Of a stretch of DNA of 40,827 bases, positions 8,285-15,053 are shown one piece after another. The first letter of the stretch is position 1. Each line of letters opens with the position of its first letter. Under the pieces are notes generated by a model. That model ran no database searches and had not been told where the DNA came from. It was given only the letters and a program-made list of their open reading frames with translations. The position numbers and the translations under genes were made by a program. Location: assembly GCF_001612745.1 (NCBI RefSeq), contig NZ_BDBA01000116.1, positions 1 through 40,827 on the forward strand, written 5' to 3'. The stretch is from Nocardia amamiensis NBRC 102102. Its GTDB lineage: Bacteria > Actinomycetota > Actinomycetes > Mycobacteriales > Mycobacteriaceae.

Positions 8285-8455
8285 ATGTCCACCAGAATCA
8301 CGAAAATCTGCGCCGTGACCGCAATGGTCCTCTCATTAGGCGTTATGGCAGGTCCCGCCGCTTCCGCCGCCACGCCATCCGAGATGACGACGCCGGCTTT
8401 TTGGGGATCGGCTGTTATCTGCATTCCTACGGGTAGTGCCGTGTGGTGCATCTGA
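8285..8455 (+). CDS. Small secreted peptide precursor with two C-terminal cysteines (56 residues)
   Basis: ATG 8285 opens a 56-codon frame with AAGGAT six bases upstream. Residues 1-28 form a classical Sec signal peptide: basic start (MSTRITK), hydrophobic core (AVTAMVLSLGVMAG) and an AASA-A cleavage site. The predicted mature peptide of 27-28 residues starts ATPSEMTTPAF and ends with a hydrophobic module containing two cysteines (Cys46, Cys55) around IPTGSAVW. That could form a nine-residue disulfide loop. No modification enzyme, immunity gene or transporter is adjacent, so I do not call it a modified bacteriocin, although the composition (small, Thr/Ser/Cys/Trp-rich, hydrophobic) resembles secreted bioactive peptides. 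Function unknown. The upstream region is densely palindromic, suggesting tight regulation. Confidence 0.7.
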   Translation: MSTRITKICAVTAMVLSLGVMAGPAASAATPSEMTTPAFWGSAVICIPTGSAVWCI

Positions 8456-8757
8456 CGCCGCCGTCCGAGCAGACCACAGCGAGCTGAATGCGGCTCTGCA
8501 CGCACTGATTTCGAAGTCCTTGTCAGGTGAGTAAGGAGGGACACCCCAGCAGTTGTCGCCGTCCATCGATCAGCCGAGGCGGCGACGCTGCCGATCGAAA
8601 CCGAAACGAACACCCCACGCGCTACTCGAACGTATTCGCACGGGCGGAAACTTTTCCGGCGTGCTCCAGCCGAATTCGGCTATGAGCCGCCGTTCCAAGA
8701 ATCACCAGGCGACGATCTGGATGTCATGGCGCGACCAGCCGTTGCTGGCGCAGTACC
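8456..8757. other. Gene-poor stretch with a possible decayed reading frame
   Basis: One plus-strand frame reads protein-like between about 8645 and 8745 (for example EFGYEPPFQESPGDDLDVM) but has no start and drifts out of frame. A strong AAGGAGGG at 8534-8541 is followed only by a weak TTG frame. I treat this as part of the decayed locus continuing to 9333. Confidence 0.35.
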
Positions 8758-8937
8758 CAGATCGCCGATCTCATTTTCCTCGCGCCCACCGGGCGCTGGA
8801 CCGAGATCGCCGGGCCGCATGAGTTCGCACTTGCCGCGGCCGTGGCGAAAGTGGCCGCGCGACAGGGTAAACCGGCTCATGTAGCAGAAGTCGTCGACAT
8901 CGACGACCCGAATCATGAGCCGCGGCGCCCGTGCTGA
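8758..8937 (+). pseudogene. Relic of an oxidoreductase (NmrA/SDR-like C-terminus)
   Basis: An open frame without a start reads IADLIFLAPTGRWTEIAG and then an Ala-rich helix ending in VVDIDDPNHEPRR before TGA. The composition and the GRWTEIAGPHEF segment resemble the C-terminal part of NmrA-like NAD(P)-binding proteins. Upstream coding continuity is lost by frame changes. The link to a MerR relic immediately downstream fits, since such reductases are often paired with MerR regulators. Assignment is tentative. Confidence 0.4.
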
Positions 8938-9060
8938 GTCCGTTGCGCCAGTCCTTTCCTGCGGCGACGGCGCGTCGGGAAACGGTGCGTCCACGACGGC
9001 TCCGATCGGGCTGTATGCGCGCTTCCCGGCTCACGCCACCTGAAGTGCGGGTATGGCGGG

Positions 9061-9333
9061 CGGCGATATGTCGAGCTCGCCACACTGTTCGCCGAAGCGT
9101 CCGACCGCGATGCTCGCCGCGCTCTGCTGCGTGCGCACCGCGACCAGTTGGTGGTCCACATCGCCCAGGCCACAGCGGCACCCGAGACCATCTCGCATGC
9201 TCTGGACTGTGACGCCGAGGGCTTCCGCGGATGCCCGCACTTCCGGGCGAAGGTCGCCGACGCGCTGGCGGCCGGAGCAGGCGGTACACCGCAGCATCCC
9301 GCAGTCACGAACCGATCAAGGCGCCGAGTGTAA
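9061..9333 (+). pseudogene. Relic of a MerR-family regulator (C-terminal half only)
   Basis: The frame begins RRYVELATLFAEASDRDAR and continues through an amphipathic helix to DCDAEGFRGCPHF before TAA at 9331. RRYVEL followed by a dimerisation helix with a HRDQL segment and a Cys-containing tail is typical of MerR-family effector halves. The N-terminal winged-helix DNA-binding part is absent and the preceding bases do not encode it in any frame I could read. I therefore call a truncated gene. Confidence 0.55.
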
Positions 9334-9507
9334 ATCGTTACCGCGCACCGATTTCCGCTCTGACGGTTGAGTTTGCGGCAATCCGGTCGCCGCGAGGTGA
9401 TTCGGCGGAAAGAGGGGGGTTCTGCGCACGTTCTCGCCGATTAGGATCGAACTCTGCGCAGAGCGACACAGCCGACAGTGAGACTTCGAATCGATAGAGG
9501 TGCCCCC

Positions 9508-9708
9508 ATGAGCAAGACAATTCGAATCCCCGCGGCAGAGCTCGCCGACCACATCGGCGAATCCGTCGTCGGGTATGGCACCCTCACTCAAGCGGGAGTG
9601 GTCCAGCCCCGCGGCGATCTCGTGGTCGCGGTTTTCGGCATGGAGACCGATCGGCGCGAAAAATCGTTCACACCAGGACAATTGGTGGAGCTGGAAGTCA
9701 CCGAATAA
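9508..9708 (+). CDS. Small hypothetical protein, 66 residues
   Basis: Starts at ATG 9508 with GAGG seven bases upstream. The protein opens MSKTIRIPAAELADHIGES, has an alternating beta-like middle (VVQPRGDLVVAVFGM) and an acidic end (LVELEVTE). It is cytosolic by appearance, with no signal or membrane segment. The pattern suggests a compact beta-rich fold, but I do not recognise the family. It is convergent with the small membrane protein gene at 9769. Confidence 0.65.
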   Translation: MSKTIRIPAAELADHIGESVVGYGTLTQAGVVQPRGDLVVAVFGMETDRREKSFTPGQLVELEVTE

Positions 9709-9768
9709 ACCGCGAACCCGTTCGGCATGGTGGAGCCGCACTCGACTCCACCATGCCGAGCCGGCGGC

Positions 9769-10050
9769 TCACCCGATCAGCGCGTTCATGATCGTCCCCG
9801 CGCTGGTGGCGATGACACCGCCGAGCATGCCGCCTGCGAGCATTTTCGCCGATGCGAGTGGACCGCCCTGCCATTTCTCCCAGGCGAATTTCCCTCCCGC
9901 GTACATGATTCCGGTGACGCCGGAGAGAATCACGAACCAGGTGAAGTACCGGAGCAACTGGAGGATCTTGTCCGAATTGGGTGGAGCTTCCGGGACGGGA
10001 TCCTCCACCTGAGCCATCAGGAACGCTTCGACTGCCGTATGGATCATCAT
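9769..10050 (-). CDS. Small two-helix membrane protein, VirB2/TrbC pilin-like in layout
   Basis: The protein has up to 93 residues. An N-terminal region (VEDPVPEAPPNSDK) is followed by two hydrophobic helices near 35-52 and 68-90, separated by a short basic/Gly loop (GGKFAWEKWQGGP). This arrangement resembles pilin-like or phage-derived small membrane proteins of actinobacterial conjugative elements. No other conjugation gene is nearby, so a mobile-element origin is only a suggestion. GGAGAC sits seven bases before ATG 10050; a second ATG follows immediately, and MAQVEDPVPE at residue 12 is another possible start. Confidence 0.6.
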   Translation of the reverse strand: MMIHTAVEAFLMAQVEDPVPEAPPNSDKILQLLRYFTWFVILSGVTGIMYAGGKFAWEKWQGGPLASAKMLAGGMLGGVIATSAGTIMNALIG

Positions 10051-10192
10051 TGATCTGTCTCCGTCGCGTTGCCGCTGGACAAGTTATACGCAATCGCTAT
10101 GACGATCGAAGTATCGCGATCCGCGGAGTATCCGTCAACCCTCCGAGCGGACGAGGAGGACCCGCTGCCGGTCGGAAGTTAGCTCGGAATCG

Positions 10193-10217
10193 GTGTCAGA
10201 TCGCAGCCCACGGGTAG
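10193..10217 (+). promoter_or_regulatory. Possible SigF-like promoter, GTGT-N15-GGGTAG
   Basis: GTGT at 10193-10196 and GGGTAG at 10212-10217 are 15 bases apart, with the GTG start of the ANTAR gene nine bases further on. Each hexamer half differs by one base from the SigF pattern. Confidence 0.3.
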
Positions 10218-10226
10218 TGCCCGAAT

Positions 10227-10496
10227 GTGAGCGACGACGGTGATGGCGCGACGGCCGCTGACCTGGATCCGACGGCCGCGCGGGCGGTGATCGAGCAAGC
10301 CAAGGGCGCGGTCATGCTGGCCTACGGAGTCGACGCCGAGGAAGCGTTCACCCTGCTGCGGGTTCGTTCCCAGGAAACCAACACCAAGCTGCGGATTCTC
10401 GCCGCCAGAGTGGCCGCCGAACTGCCGTCCGTCTGCCCGCCCGCGGTGACCACCGAGCTGCGCAGCCGCCTCGACCAACTCCTGTGGACGACATGA
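10227..10496 (+). CDS. Stand-alone ANTAR-domain RNA-binding protein
   Basis: The 89-residue protein is almost entirely one ANTAR domain: ARAVIEQAKGAVMLAYGVDA followed by AFTLLRVRSQETNTKLR and a terminal helix. ANTAR domains bind paired hairpins in nascent RNA and block intrinsic terminators. Most are attached to a sensor (PAS, GAF or receiver). Here an in-frame stop at 10215 rules out an upstream extension, so the sensor is missing. The paralogue at 29549 in this window has PAS plus ANTAR and nearly the same C-terminal half, so this copy may derive from such a protein. GTG 10227 has no good Shine-Dalgarno and lies nine bases after a SigF-like -10, consistent with leaderless translation. Confidence 0.7.
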   Translation: MSDDGDGATAADLDPTAARAVIEQAKGAVMLAYGVDAEEAFTLLRVRSQETNTKLRILAARVAAELPSVCPPAVTTELRSRLDQLLWTT

Positions 10497-10607
10497 GCAA
10501 GCGAGCCGCACCCGCGGGTCGGGCAAGCCGCGCGCACCTTTCCCACGGCGGTCGGCCCCATCCGCGATGGCGACGCCCGCCTGCTGGGCCGGGCGCCATG
10601 CAGACTT

Positions 10608-10627
10608 CCGGACAAATGGTTGTCCGG
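10608..10627. terminator. Perfect 8-bp stem hairpin downstream of the ANTAR gene
   Basis: CCGGACAA-ATGG-TTGTCCGG forms a perfect stem with a 4-base loop, 112 bp after the ANTAR stop. There is no T-run, so it may be a factor-dependent terminator or an operator. The rest of 10497-10789 holds nothing I recognise. Confidence 0.35.
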
Positions 10628-10789
10628 TACTGCCCGTGCGGGCCGGCACGGGATCGTTACTGCTTCTAGGCGATGCCCGCCTGTCCGAGACGGTCGAGCC
10701 GTTCGCCATTGGGAGCCGGATGCTCGCAAAACCGTACGTCCGTACTGCGAGCTCGCGGCCGGAACCGGGAGAACAGACTCGGCATCACG

Positions 10790-10815
10790 GTTTCGTAACG
10801 GCTTCGCGTGGGTAC
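10790..10815 (+). promoter_or_regulatory. SigF-like promoter, GTTT-N16-GGGTAC
   Basis: GTTT at 10790-10793 (GGTTT with the base before) and GGGTAC at 10810-10815 match the mycobacterial SigF pattern. ATG follows nine bases after the -10. Confidence 0.55.
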
Positions 10816-10824
10816 CACATAGCT

Positions 10825-11016
10825 ATGACGGATCACCGACCAACCCGGATAGCCGGTGTGGAACGGGGAACCGGCGCACTCGCTTTTGCCACGTGCCTTG
10901 CCTTTTCGCTCGGCATCGCTGCGCTCACGCAGTCCGCCTTCTCCACCCTGGTGGCAGGCGCGAGCATCGTGGCCGGGGTCACACTGGTGCTGAACATTCT
11001 GCCGCACCGGACATAA
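10825..11016 (+). CDS. Small membrane protein, 63 residues, probably leaderless
   Basis: ATG 10825 encodes a protein with a short polar N-terminus (MTDHRPTRIAGVERGTG) and two hydrophobic helices near 18-35 and 40-57, ending NILPHRT. It is a two-pass small membrane protein of unknown role. There is no Shine-Dalgarno, but a good SigF-like promoter ends nine bases before the start, so transcription would begin at or next to the ATG. Small two-helix stress membrane proteins are common in SigF/SigB-type regulons; the assignment to that regulon is inference. Confidence 0.6.
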   Translation: MTDHRPTRIAGVERGTGALAFATCLAFSLGIAALTQSAFSTLVAGASIVAGVTLVLNILPHRT

Positions 11017-11087
11017 CCAGGCGGCCCTTGGCCCGCCCGTCGAAACCTGGTGGCATCCAGCCACATCGACGCGACTCGGAGGCAGGC

Positions 11088-11342
11088 ATGCCGAATTTCC
11101 CGGCCTTCCAACACCTGATCAGCAACTCGTCCATCACCGTCGACGGTGACACCGCCACCGGGCGGACGATGTGCCACAACCCGATGCTGGTGTCCGGCGG
11201 CGATGGCCCGCCGACCATGATGCTGTGCGGTCTGTGGTATCTCGACACGTTCGTCCGCGTCGATGGACAGTGGCGTATCAGGGAGCGGGTCGAGGAGAAG
11301 AGCTTCCTCTTCGTCGCGCCCTCCGCGCCCGGCGTGGGCTGA
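11088..11342 (+). pseudogene. N-terminally truncated SnoaL-like (NTF2 fold) protein
   Basis: The 84-codon frame covers only the later strands of a SnoaL-like domain: FPAFQHLISNSSITVDGD, MMLCGLWYLDTFVR and DGQWRIRERVEEKSFLF. A complete domain is about 130-150 residues and starts with helices that are absent here. The bases upstream do not encode them in the same frame. GGAGG lies five bases before ATG 11088, so a shortened product may still be made. It is more likely a decayed polyketide-cyclase/ketosteroid-isomerase-like gene. Confidence 0.55.
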
Positions 11343-11387
11343 TCCGTCCGGTGCGGTCTGGTCCTTGGGCGGCCGCGAGGAGCTGTG

Positions 11388-12716
11388 TTACGAGCGCCCA
11401 ACCACCTCGGCGGAGGTGAGAGCCGACGCCGCGACCCCGGAGGACTCAGCCGCCTGCGGGCCCGGCAGCTCCGCGCGCGGCATGGCGGCGCCTCGCGTGC
11501 TGCCGACCAAGAACAGCGCGACCAGCACCACGCTCAACCAGACGTAGGTGTTGCCGATGAAGTGCTGCCATGGCGTCCACGTGGTTTCGCGGTGCTCGCC
11601 GTCGGGCAGCCAGTTCTGCGGACCGATCACGAAGACCGCCGTAGTGACCACGAATGTCACCCACCAGCCGATCGCCCGCCTGCCGGGAAGGCGAGTCGCG
11701 TATCCGGCCAGGGCGAACAACGCGGGCGCGATCCACACCCAGTGGTGCGACCAGGAGATCGGCGAGACGAGCAGGGTGAAGACGGCGTTGATCGCCAGGG
11801 CGAGCGCAGGGAGGTCGGCGGCTCGGCGCATCGCAACCACGACCAGCGCGAGCAGCGCGGCGCCCAGCACCAGCCAGATCACAGTGAACGCGGGCTCGGG
11901 CACCTCGAATCGGGCGAAGACCGCTTGAATCGACTGATTGGTATGGAACGCGGACCCGCTCAGCCCGGACACGTTACCGAGCCCACCGAACCAGTACTTG
12001 ACCGATTCTTTCGGCAGGATCGCGAAGCCGACTGCCGTCGCGGCCGCACCGGTGACGGCGGCGGTCGCCGCCGCACGGTAGTCCCGGCGCACCAGGAAAT
12101 AGAGCACGAACGCCGCAGGCGTCAGCTTGATCGCGGCGGCGATGCCGATCAGCATGCCCCGGCGCCAGCGCGGCTTGTGCGTCAGGCAATCCGCGGCGAC
12201 CAGTGCCATCAGCAGCAGGTTGACCTGACCGAAGTCCAGCGTCGAATGGATCGGCTCGAGCAGCAATGCCAGCGGCGTCGCACAGGCCGTCGCCCAGACC
12301 GCCGATCTGCGCTGCGACTCCTGCGGCCATACCCGCCGAGCCACCAGGTAGAGCGTGATGGCGAGCGCGGCCACCGAGGAGACGAAGAAGCTCAGCGCTG
12401 CCACATCCCAGGGCAGCATCGCGAACGGGCCCAGCGCCAGCGCGGCGAAGGGTGGATAGATGAACGGAAGGCCCGCGCCGATGGTGGTCTGCGGCAGTTG
12501 GCCGTACATGTCGGCGCCGTGTCGCATGGCGTCCACGCCGAGCCGATATACCTGCAGGTCGATGAATCCGCCGGTGATCTCATCGAACGGCCAGACCGGC
12601 TTCAGGAGACAGAACGCGGAGAACGCGACCGCGAGGACCGGCGCCAGCCGAAGCACACGCCCGAGTCGACGGTTATGGGACATCGGCGTTTCGGCGGTGG
12701 CGCTGACACTACTCAT
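11388..12716 (-). CDS. GT87-family polyprenol-phosphate mannosyltransferase
   Basis: This 442-residue integral membrane protein has about ten hydrophobic segments. Near residues 49-58 it has GFIDLQVYRLG, whose Asp in the first extracytoplasmic loop is the expected catalytic residue of GT87 (DUF2029) C-type transferases. Further family-like segments are GLPFIYPPFAAL near 82, LDFGQVNLLLM near 162 and SPISWSHHWVW near 317. Actinobacterial GT87 enzymes use polyprenyl-phosphate-mannose to add alpha-1,2-mannose to phosphatidylinositol mannosides, lipomannan or arabinogalactan-linked glycans on the outer face of the membrane. Which acceptor is used here cannot be told. A TATAGT -10-like box lies just upstream of the start. 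Confidence 0.85.
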   Translation of the reverse strand: MSSVSATAETPMSHNRRLGRVLRLAPVLAVAFSAFCLLKPVWPFDEITGGFIDLQVYRLGVDAMRHGADMYGQLPQTTIGAGLPFIYPPFAALALGPFAMLPWDVAALSFFVSSVAALAITLYLVARRVWPQESQRRSAVWATACATPLALLLEPIHSTLDFGQVNLLLMALVAADCLTHKPRWRRGMLIGIAAAIKLTPAAFVLYFLVRRDYRAAATAAVTGAAATAVGFAILPKESVKYWFGGLGNVSGLSGSAFHTNQSIQAVFARFEVPEPAFTVIWLVLGAALLALVVVAMRRAADLPALALAINAVFTLLVSPISWSHHWVWIAPALFALAGYATRLPGRRAIGWWVTFVVTTAVFVIGPQNWLPDGEHRETTWTPWQHFIGNTYVWLSVVLVALFLVGSTRGAAMPRAELPGPQAAESSGVAASALTSAEVVGRS

Positions 12717-12884
12717 CCGCGGCGACTATACCGACCTCGCTGCGCGCATTCAGCATGTGGGACGGTCCGGTCGCGCTCGTCGCGTGAAGGCCACGGAAGC
12801 GGGTATGCCACCTACAGCGCGTGGCAGCGGAGGAGGTCGGCACATGACGGTCGCGATCCCGGTCGACGCGGGAGGCGATGGGCG

Positions 12885-13514
12885 ATGAAGGCGCCCGGCG
12901 CCGCGGAGTTCGTCCCCGAGGGCGCGGACTTGGCGCGGCTGCGTCAGGCCGCCTGCCATTGCCGAGGGTGCGATCTGTACCGGCACGCCACCCAGACGGT
13001 GTTCGGGGCGGGTCCCGCGAACGCGGACGTCGTGGTGATCGGCGAGCAGCCCGGCGATCAGGAGGACGTGGTCGGCCAGCCGTTCGTGGGTCCGGCCGGA
13101 CGGTTGCTCGATCGCGCGCTGGCGGAAGCCGACATCGACCGCGACGCGGTCTACGTGACCAACGCGGTCAAGCACTTCAAATTCGTCGAGCGCGGCAAAC
13201 GACGGATCCACAAGACGCCGGGGCGGACCGAGGTGGTCGCCTGCTCGGCGTGGCTCGATGCCGAACTCGACCTCTTGCGCCCCCGCTTGGTGGTGTGCCT
13301 CGGCGCGATCGCCGCACAGGCGGTGCTCGGCCCTTCGTTCAAGGTCAGCGCACAACGCGGCGAGGTGATCGAGGCCGACAGCTATCGAGTCGTCGCCACC
13401 GTGCACCCTTCGGCGGTGCTGCGTGCGCCCGACCACGCGGAGGCCTACGCGGCGTTCGTCGCCGATCTGCGCGTCGTCCGGGCCCAGCTCGGAAAGTCGG
13501 CGGCAGCGCGCTGA
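12885..13514 (+). CDS. udgX: UdgX-type uracil-DNA glycosylase
   Basis: The 209-residue protein belongs to the Fe-S-containing UDG superfamily. It has an N-terminal Cys cluster (CHCRGC at 24-29), motif A GEQPGDQED at 53-61, the UdgX-specific loop KRRIH at 105-109, a further Cys near 118 and the HPSAVLR motif near 171. In Mycobacterium smegmatis UdgX the His of KRRIH (His109) traps the abasic sugar and the enzyme becomes covalently linked to uracil-containing DNA. The same loop at the same residue numbers here predicts the same chemistry. ATG 12885 has GGGAGG about nine bases upstream. The open frame extends far upstream only as a shadow of the GT87 gene. It is convergent with the flavoprotein gene at 13529. 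Confidence 0.92.
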   Translation: MKAPGAAEFVPEGADLARLRQAACHCRGCDLYRHATQTVFGAGPANADVVVIGEQPGDQEDVVGQPFVGPAGRLLDRALAEADIDRDAVYVTNAVKHFKFVERGKRRIHKTPGRTEVVACSAWLDAELDLLRPRLVVCLGAIAAQAVLGPSFKVSAQRGEVIEADSYRVVATVHPSAVLRAPDHAEAYAAFVADLRVVRAQLGKSAAAR

Positions 13515-13528
13515 CGGCCAACGCGGCG

Positions 13529-14911
13529 TTACCCACGCTCGCGGACGGCGCTCACCGCTTTGCGGGCGGCCACCAGAACCGGATCCCACACCGGGGAAAA
13601 CGGCGGCGCGTAGCCGAGATCCAATACCGTCATCTGCTCGACGGTCATTCGTGCGGTCAGCGCGACCGCGGCGATGTCGACGCGTTTGCCTGCGCCTTCT
13701 CGTCCCACGATCTGCACGCCGAGCAACCGGCCCGTATGCCGCTCGGCGAGCATCTTCACGGTCATCGGCTCCGCGCCCGGGTAATAGCCGGAGCGGCTGG
13801 TGGATTCGATGGTGACCGTCACGTACTGCAGGCCTGCCGCGTGCGCGTCCTTCTCGCGCAGGCCCGTTCGCGCCACCTCCAGGTCGCACACCTTGCTCAC
13901 CGACGTGCCGACGACTCCGGGGAAGGTGGCGTATCCCCCGCCGATGCCTGCTCCGATGATCTGGCCCTGCTTGTTGGCGTGCGTGCCGAGCGGAATGTGG
14001 CGTTCGCGGCCGGAGACCAGATCCAGCACCTCCACGCAATCGCCGCCCGCCCAGATGTTCTCGTGCCCGCGCACCCGCATGGCGAGATCGGTGAGCAGCC
14101 CGCCGTGCTCCCCCAGCGGCAACCCGGCGGCGCCGGCCAGTTCCGTCTCGGGATGTACCCCGATGCCGAGCACCACGACATCCGCCGGATACTCCGCGGT
14201 GTCGGTCACCACCGTGGTGACCCGGCCGTCGTCTCCGGTCCGGATCTCGGAGACCTCCGCATTGCCGACGACCTTGATGCCCATTCCGCACATCGCGTCG
14301 CGGACCAGGGCGCCCATGTCCGGATCGAGCGTGGACATCGGCTCGGCGGCGCGGTTGACCATCGTGACGTCGTAGCCGCGCCGGATCAGGGCTTCGGCCA
14401 TTTCGACGCCGATGTAGCCCGCTCCGACGACCACGGCACGGTTGCCGCGCGCCCGCTCCAGCGTCTCCAGCAGTGCCTGGCCGTCATCGAGCGTTTGCAC
14501 GCCGTGTACGCCGCCCGCATCGATGCCCGGCAGCGGTGGCCGGACCGGCCGGGCGCCGGTGGCGATCACCAGGTGGTCGTAGGTCATCCAGGCCTCGTCC
14601 CCGGTATCGCGGTCGCGGAAACGCACCCGGCGTTCGGCGACGTCGATCTCGATCACCTCGGTGTGCATCCGCAAGTCGATATCCCTGGCTCGATGTTCCT
14701 CGGGCGTGCGCGCGATCAGAGCGTCGCGCTCGAGGACGTGGCCGCCGACCCAGTACGGAATGCCGCAGGCCGAGAACGAGGCGAAACCGCCGCGCTCGAA
14801 GACCACGATCTCCAGTGCGCTCGCGTCCTTCATCCGGCGTGCCTGCGAGGCCGCCGACATCCCTGTCGCGTCACCACCGATGACGACCAGTCGCTCGCCC
14901 ATGGTCTTCAC
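13529..14911 (-). CDS. CoA-disulfide reductase / NADH oxidase-like flavoprotein
   Basis: The protein has about 460 residues. The FAD-binding GGDATGMSAA segment lies at 12-21 and the active-site SACGIPYWVGG near 47-57 (Cys49). A second dinucleotide motif, VVVGAGYIGVEMAEAL, lies near 157-172. IWAGGDC near 300 is the second FAD contact, and a C-terminal dimerisation domain ends with APPFSPVWDP. This is the layout of the CoADR/NOX/persulfide-reductase group, which reduce CoA disulfide, persulfides or oxygen through a single Cys43-type cysteine and NAD(P)H. No rhodanese domain is fused at the C-terminus. The first codon is either GTG 14911 or ATG 14902; neither has a strong ribosome site. It is divergent from the permease gene. 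Confidence 0.85.
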   Translation of the reverse strand: MKTMGERLVVIGGDATGMSAASQARRMKDASALEIVVFERGGFASFSACGIPYWVGGHVLERDALIARTPEEHRARDIDLRMHTEVIEIDVAERRVRFRDRDTGDEAWMTYDHLVIATGARPVRPPLPGIDAGGVHGVQTLDDGQALLETLERARGNRAVVVGAGYIGVEMAEALIRRGYDVTMVNRAAEPMSTLDPDMGALVRDAMCGMGIKVVGNAEVSEIRTGDDGRVTTVVTDTAEYPADVVVLGIGVHPETELAGAAGLPLGEHGGLLTDLAMRVRGHENIWAGGDCVEVLDLVSGRERHIPLGTHANKQGQIIGAGIGGGYATFPGVVGTSVSKVCDLEVARTGLREKDAHAAGLQYVTVTIESTSRSGYYPGAEPMTVKMLAERHTGRLLGVQIVGREGAGKRVDIAAVALTARMTVEQMTVLDLGYAPPFSPVWDPVLVAARKAVSAVRERG

Positions 14912-15053
14912 GCTACGGTCGGCGTAGACGCGGCGGGCGCCGGGGCCGGGGATTTGCGATTTTCCTGGTTGCCATGCGGTGGCCGCGCGACTAATTCACA
15001 CTGATCTTCTGGCAAACGCGGTATGAGGGCAGCGTTTTCACCCGGGAGCACAC

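Noticed and set aside
8285..8455. Linaridin or lanthipeptide precursor
   Set aside because: It has a true Sec signal peptide and no modification enzyme genes nearby; the ATP... start and C-terminal Cys are only superficially similar to cypemycin.
11385..12884. A 500-codon plus-strand extension in front of udgX
   Set aside because: It is the antisense of the GT87 gene, rich in Arg, Gln and His, with no domain; the UdgX protein starts at ATG 12885.
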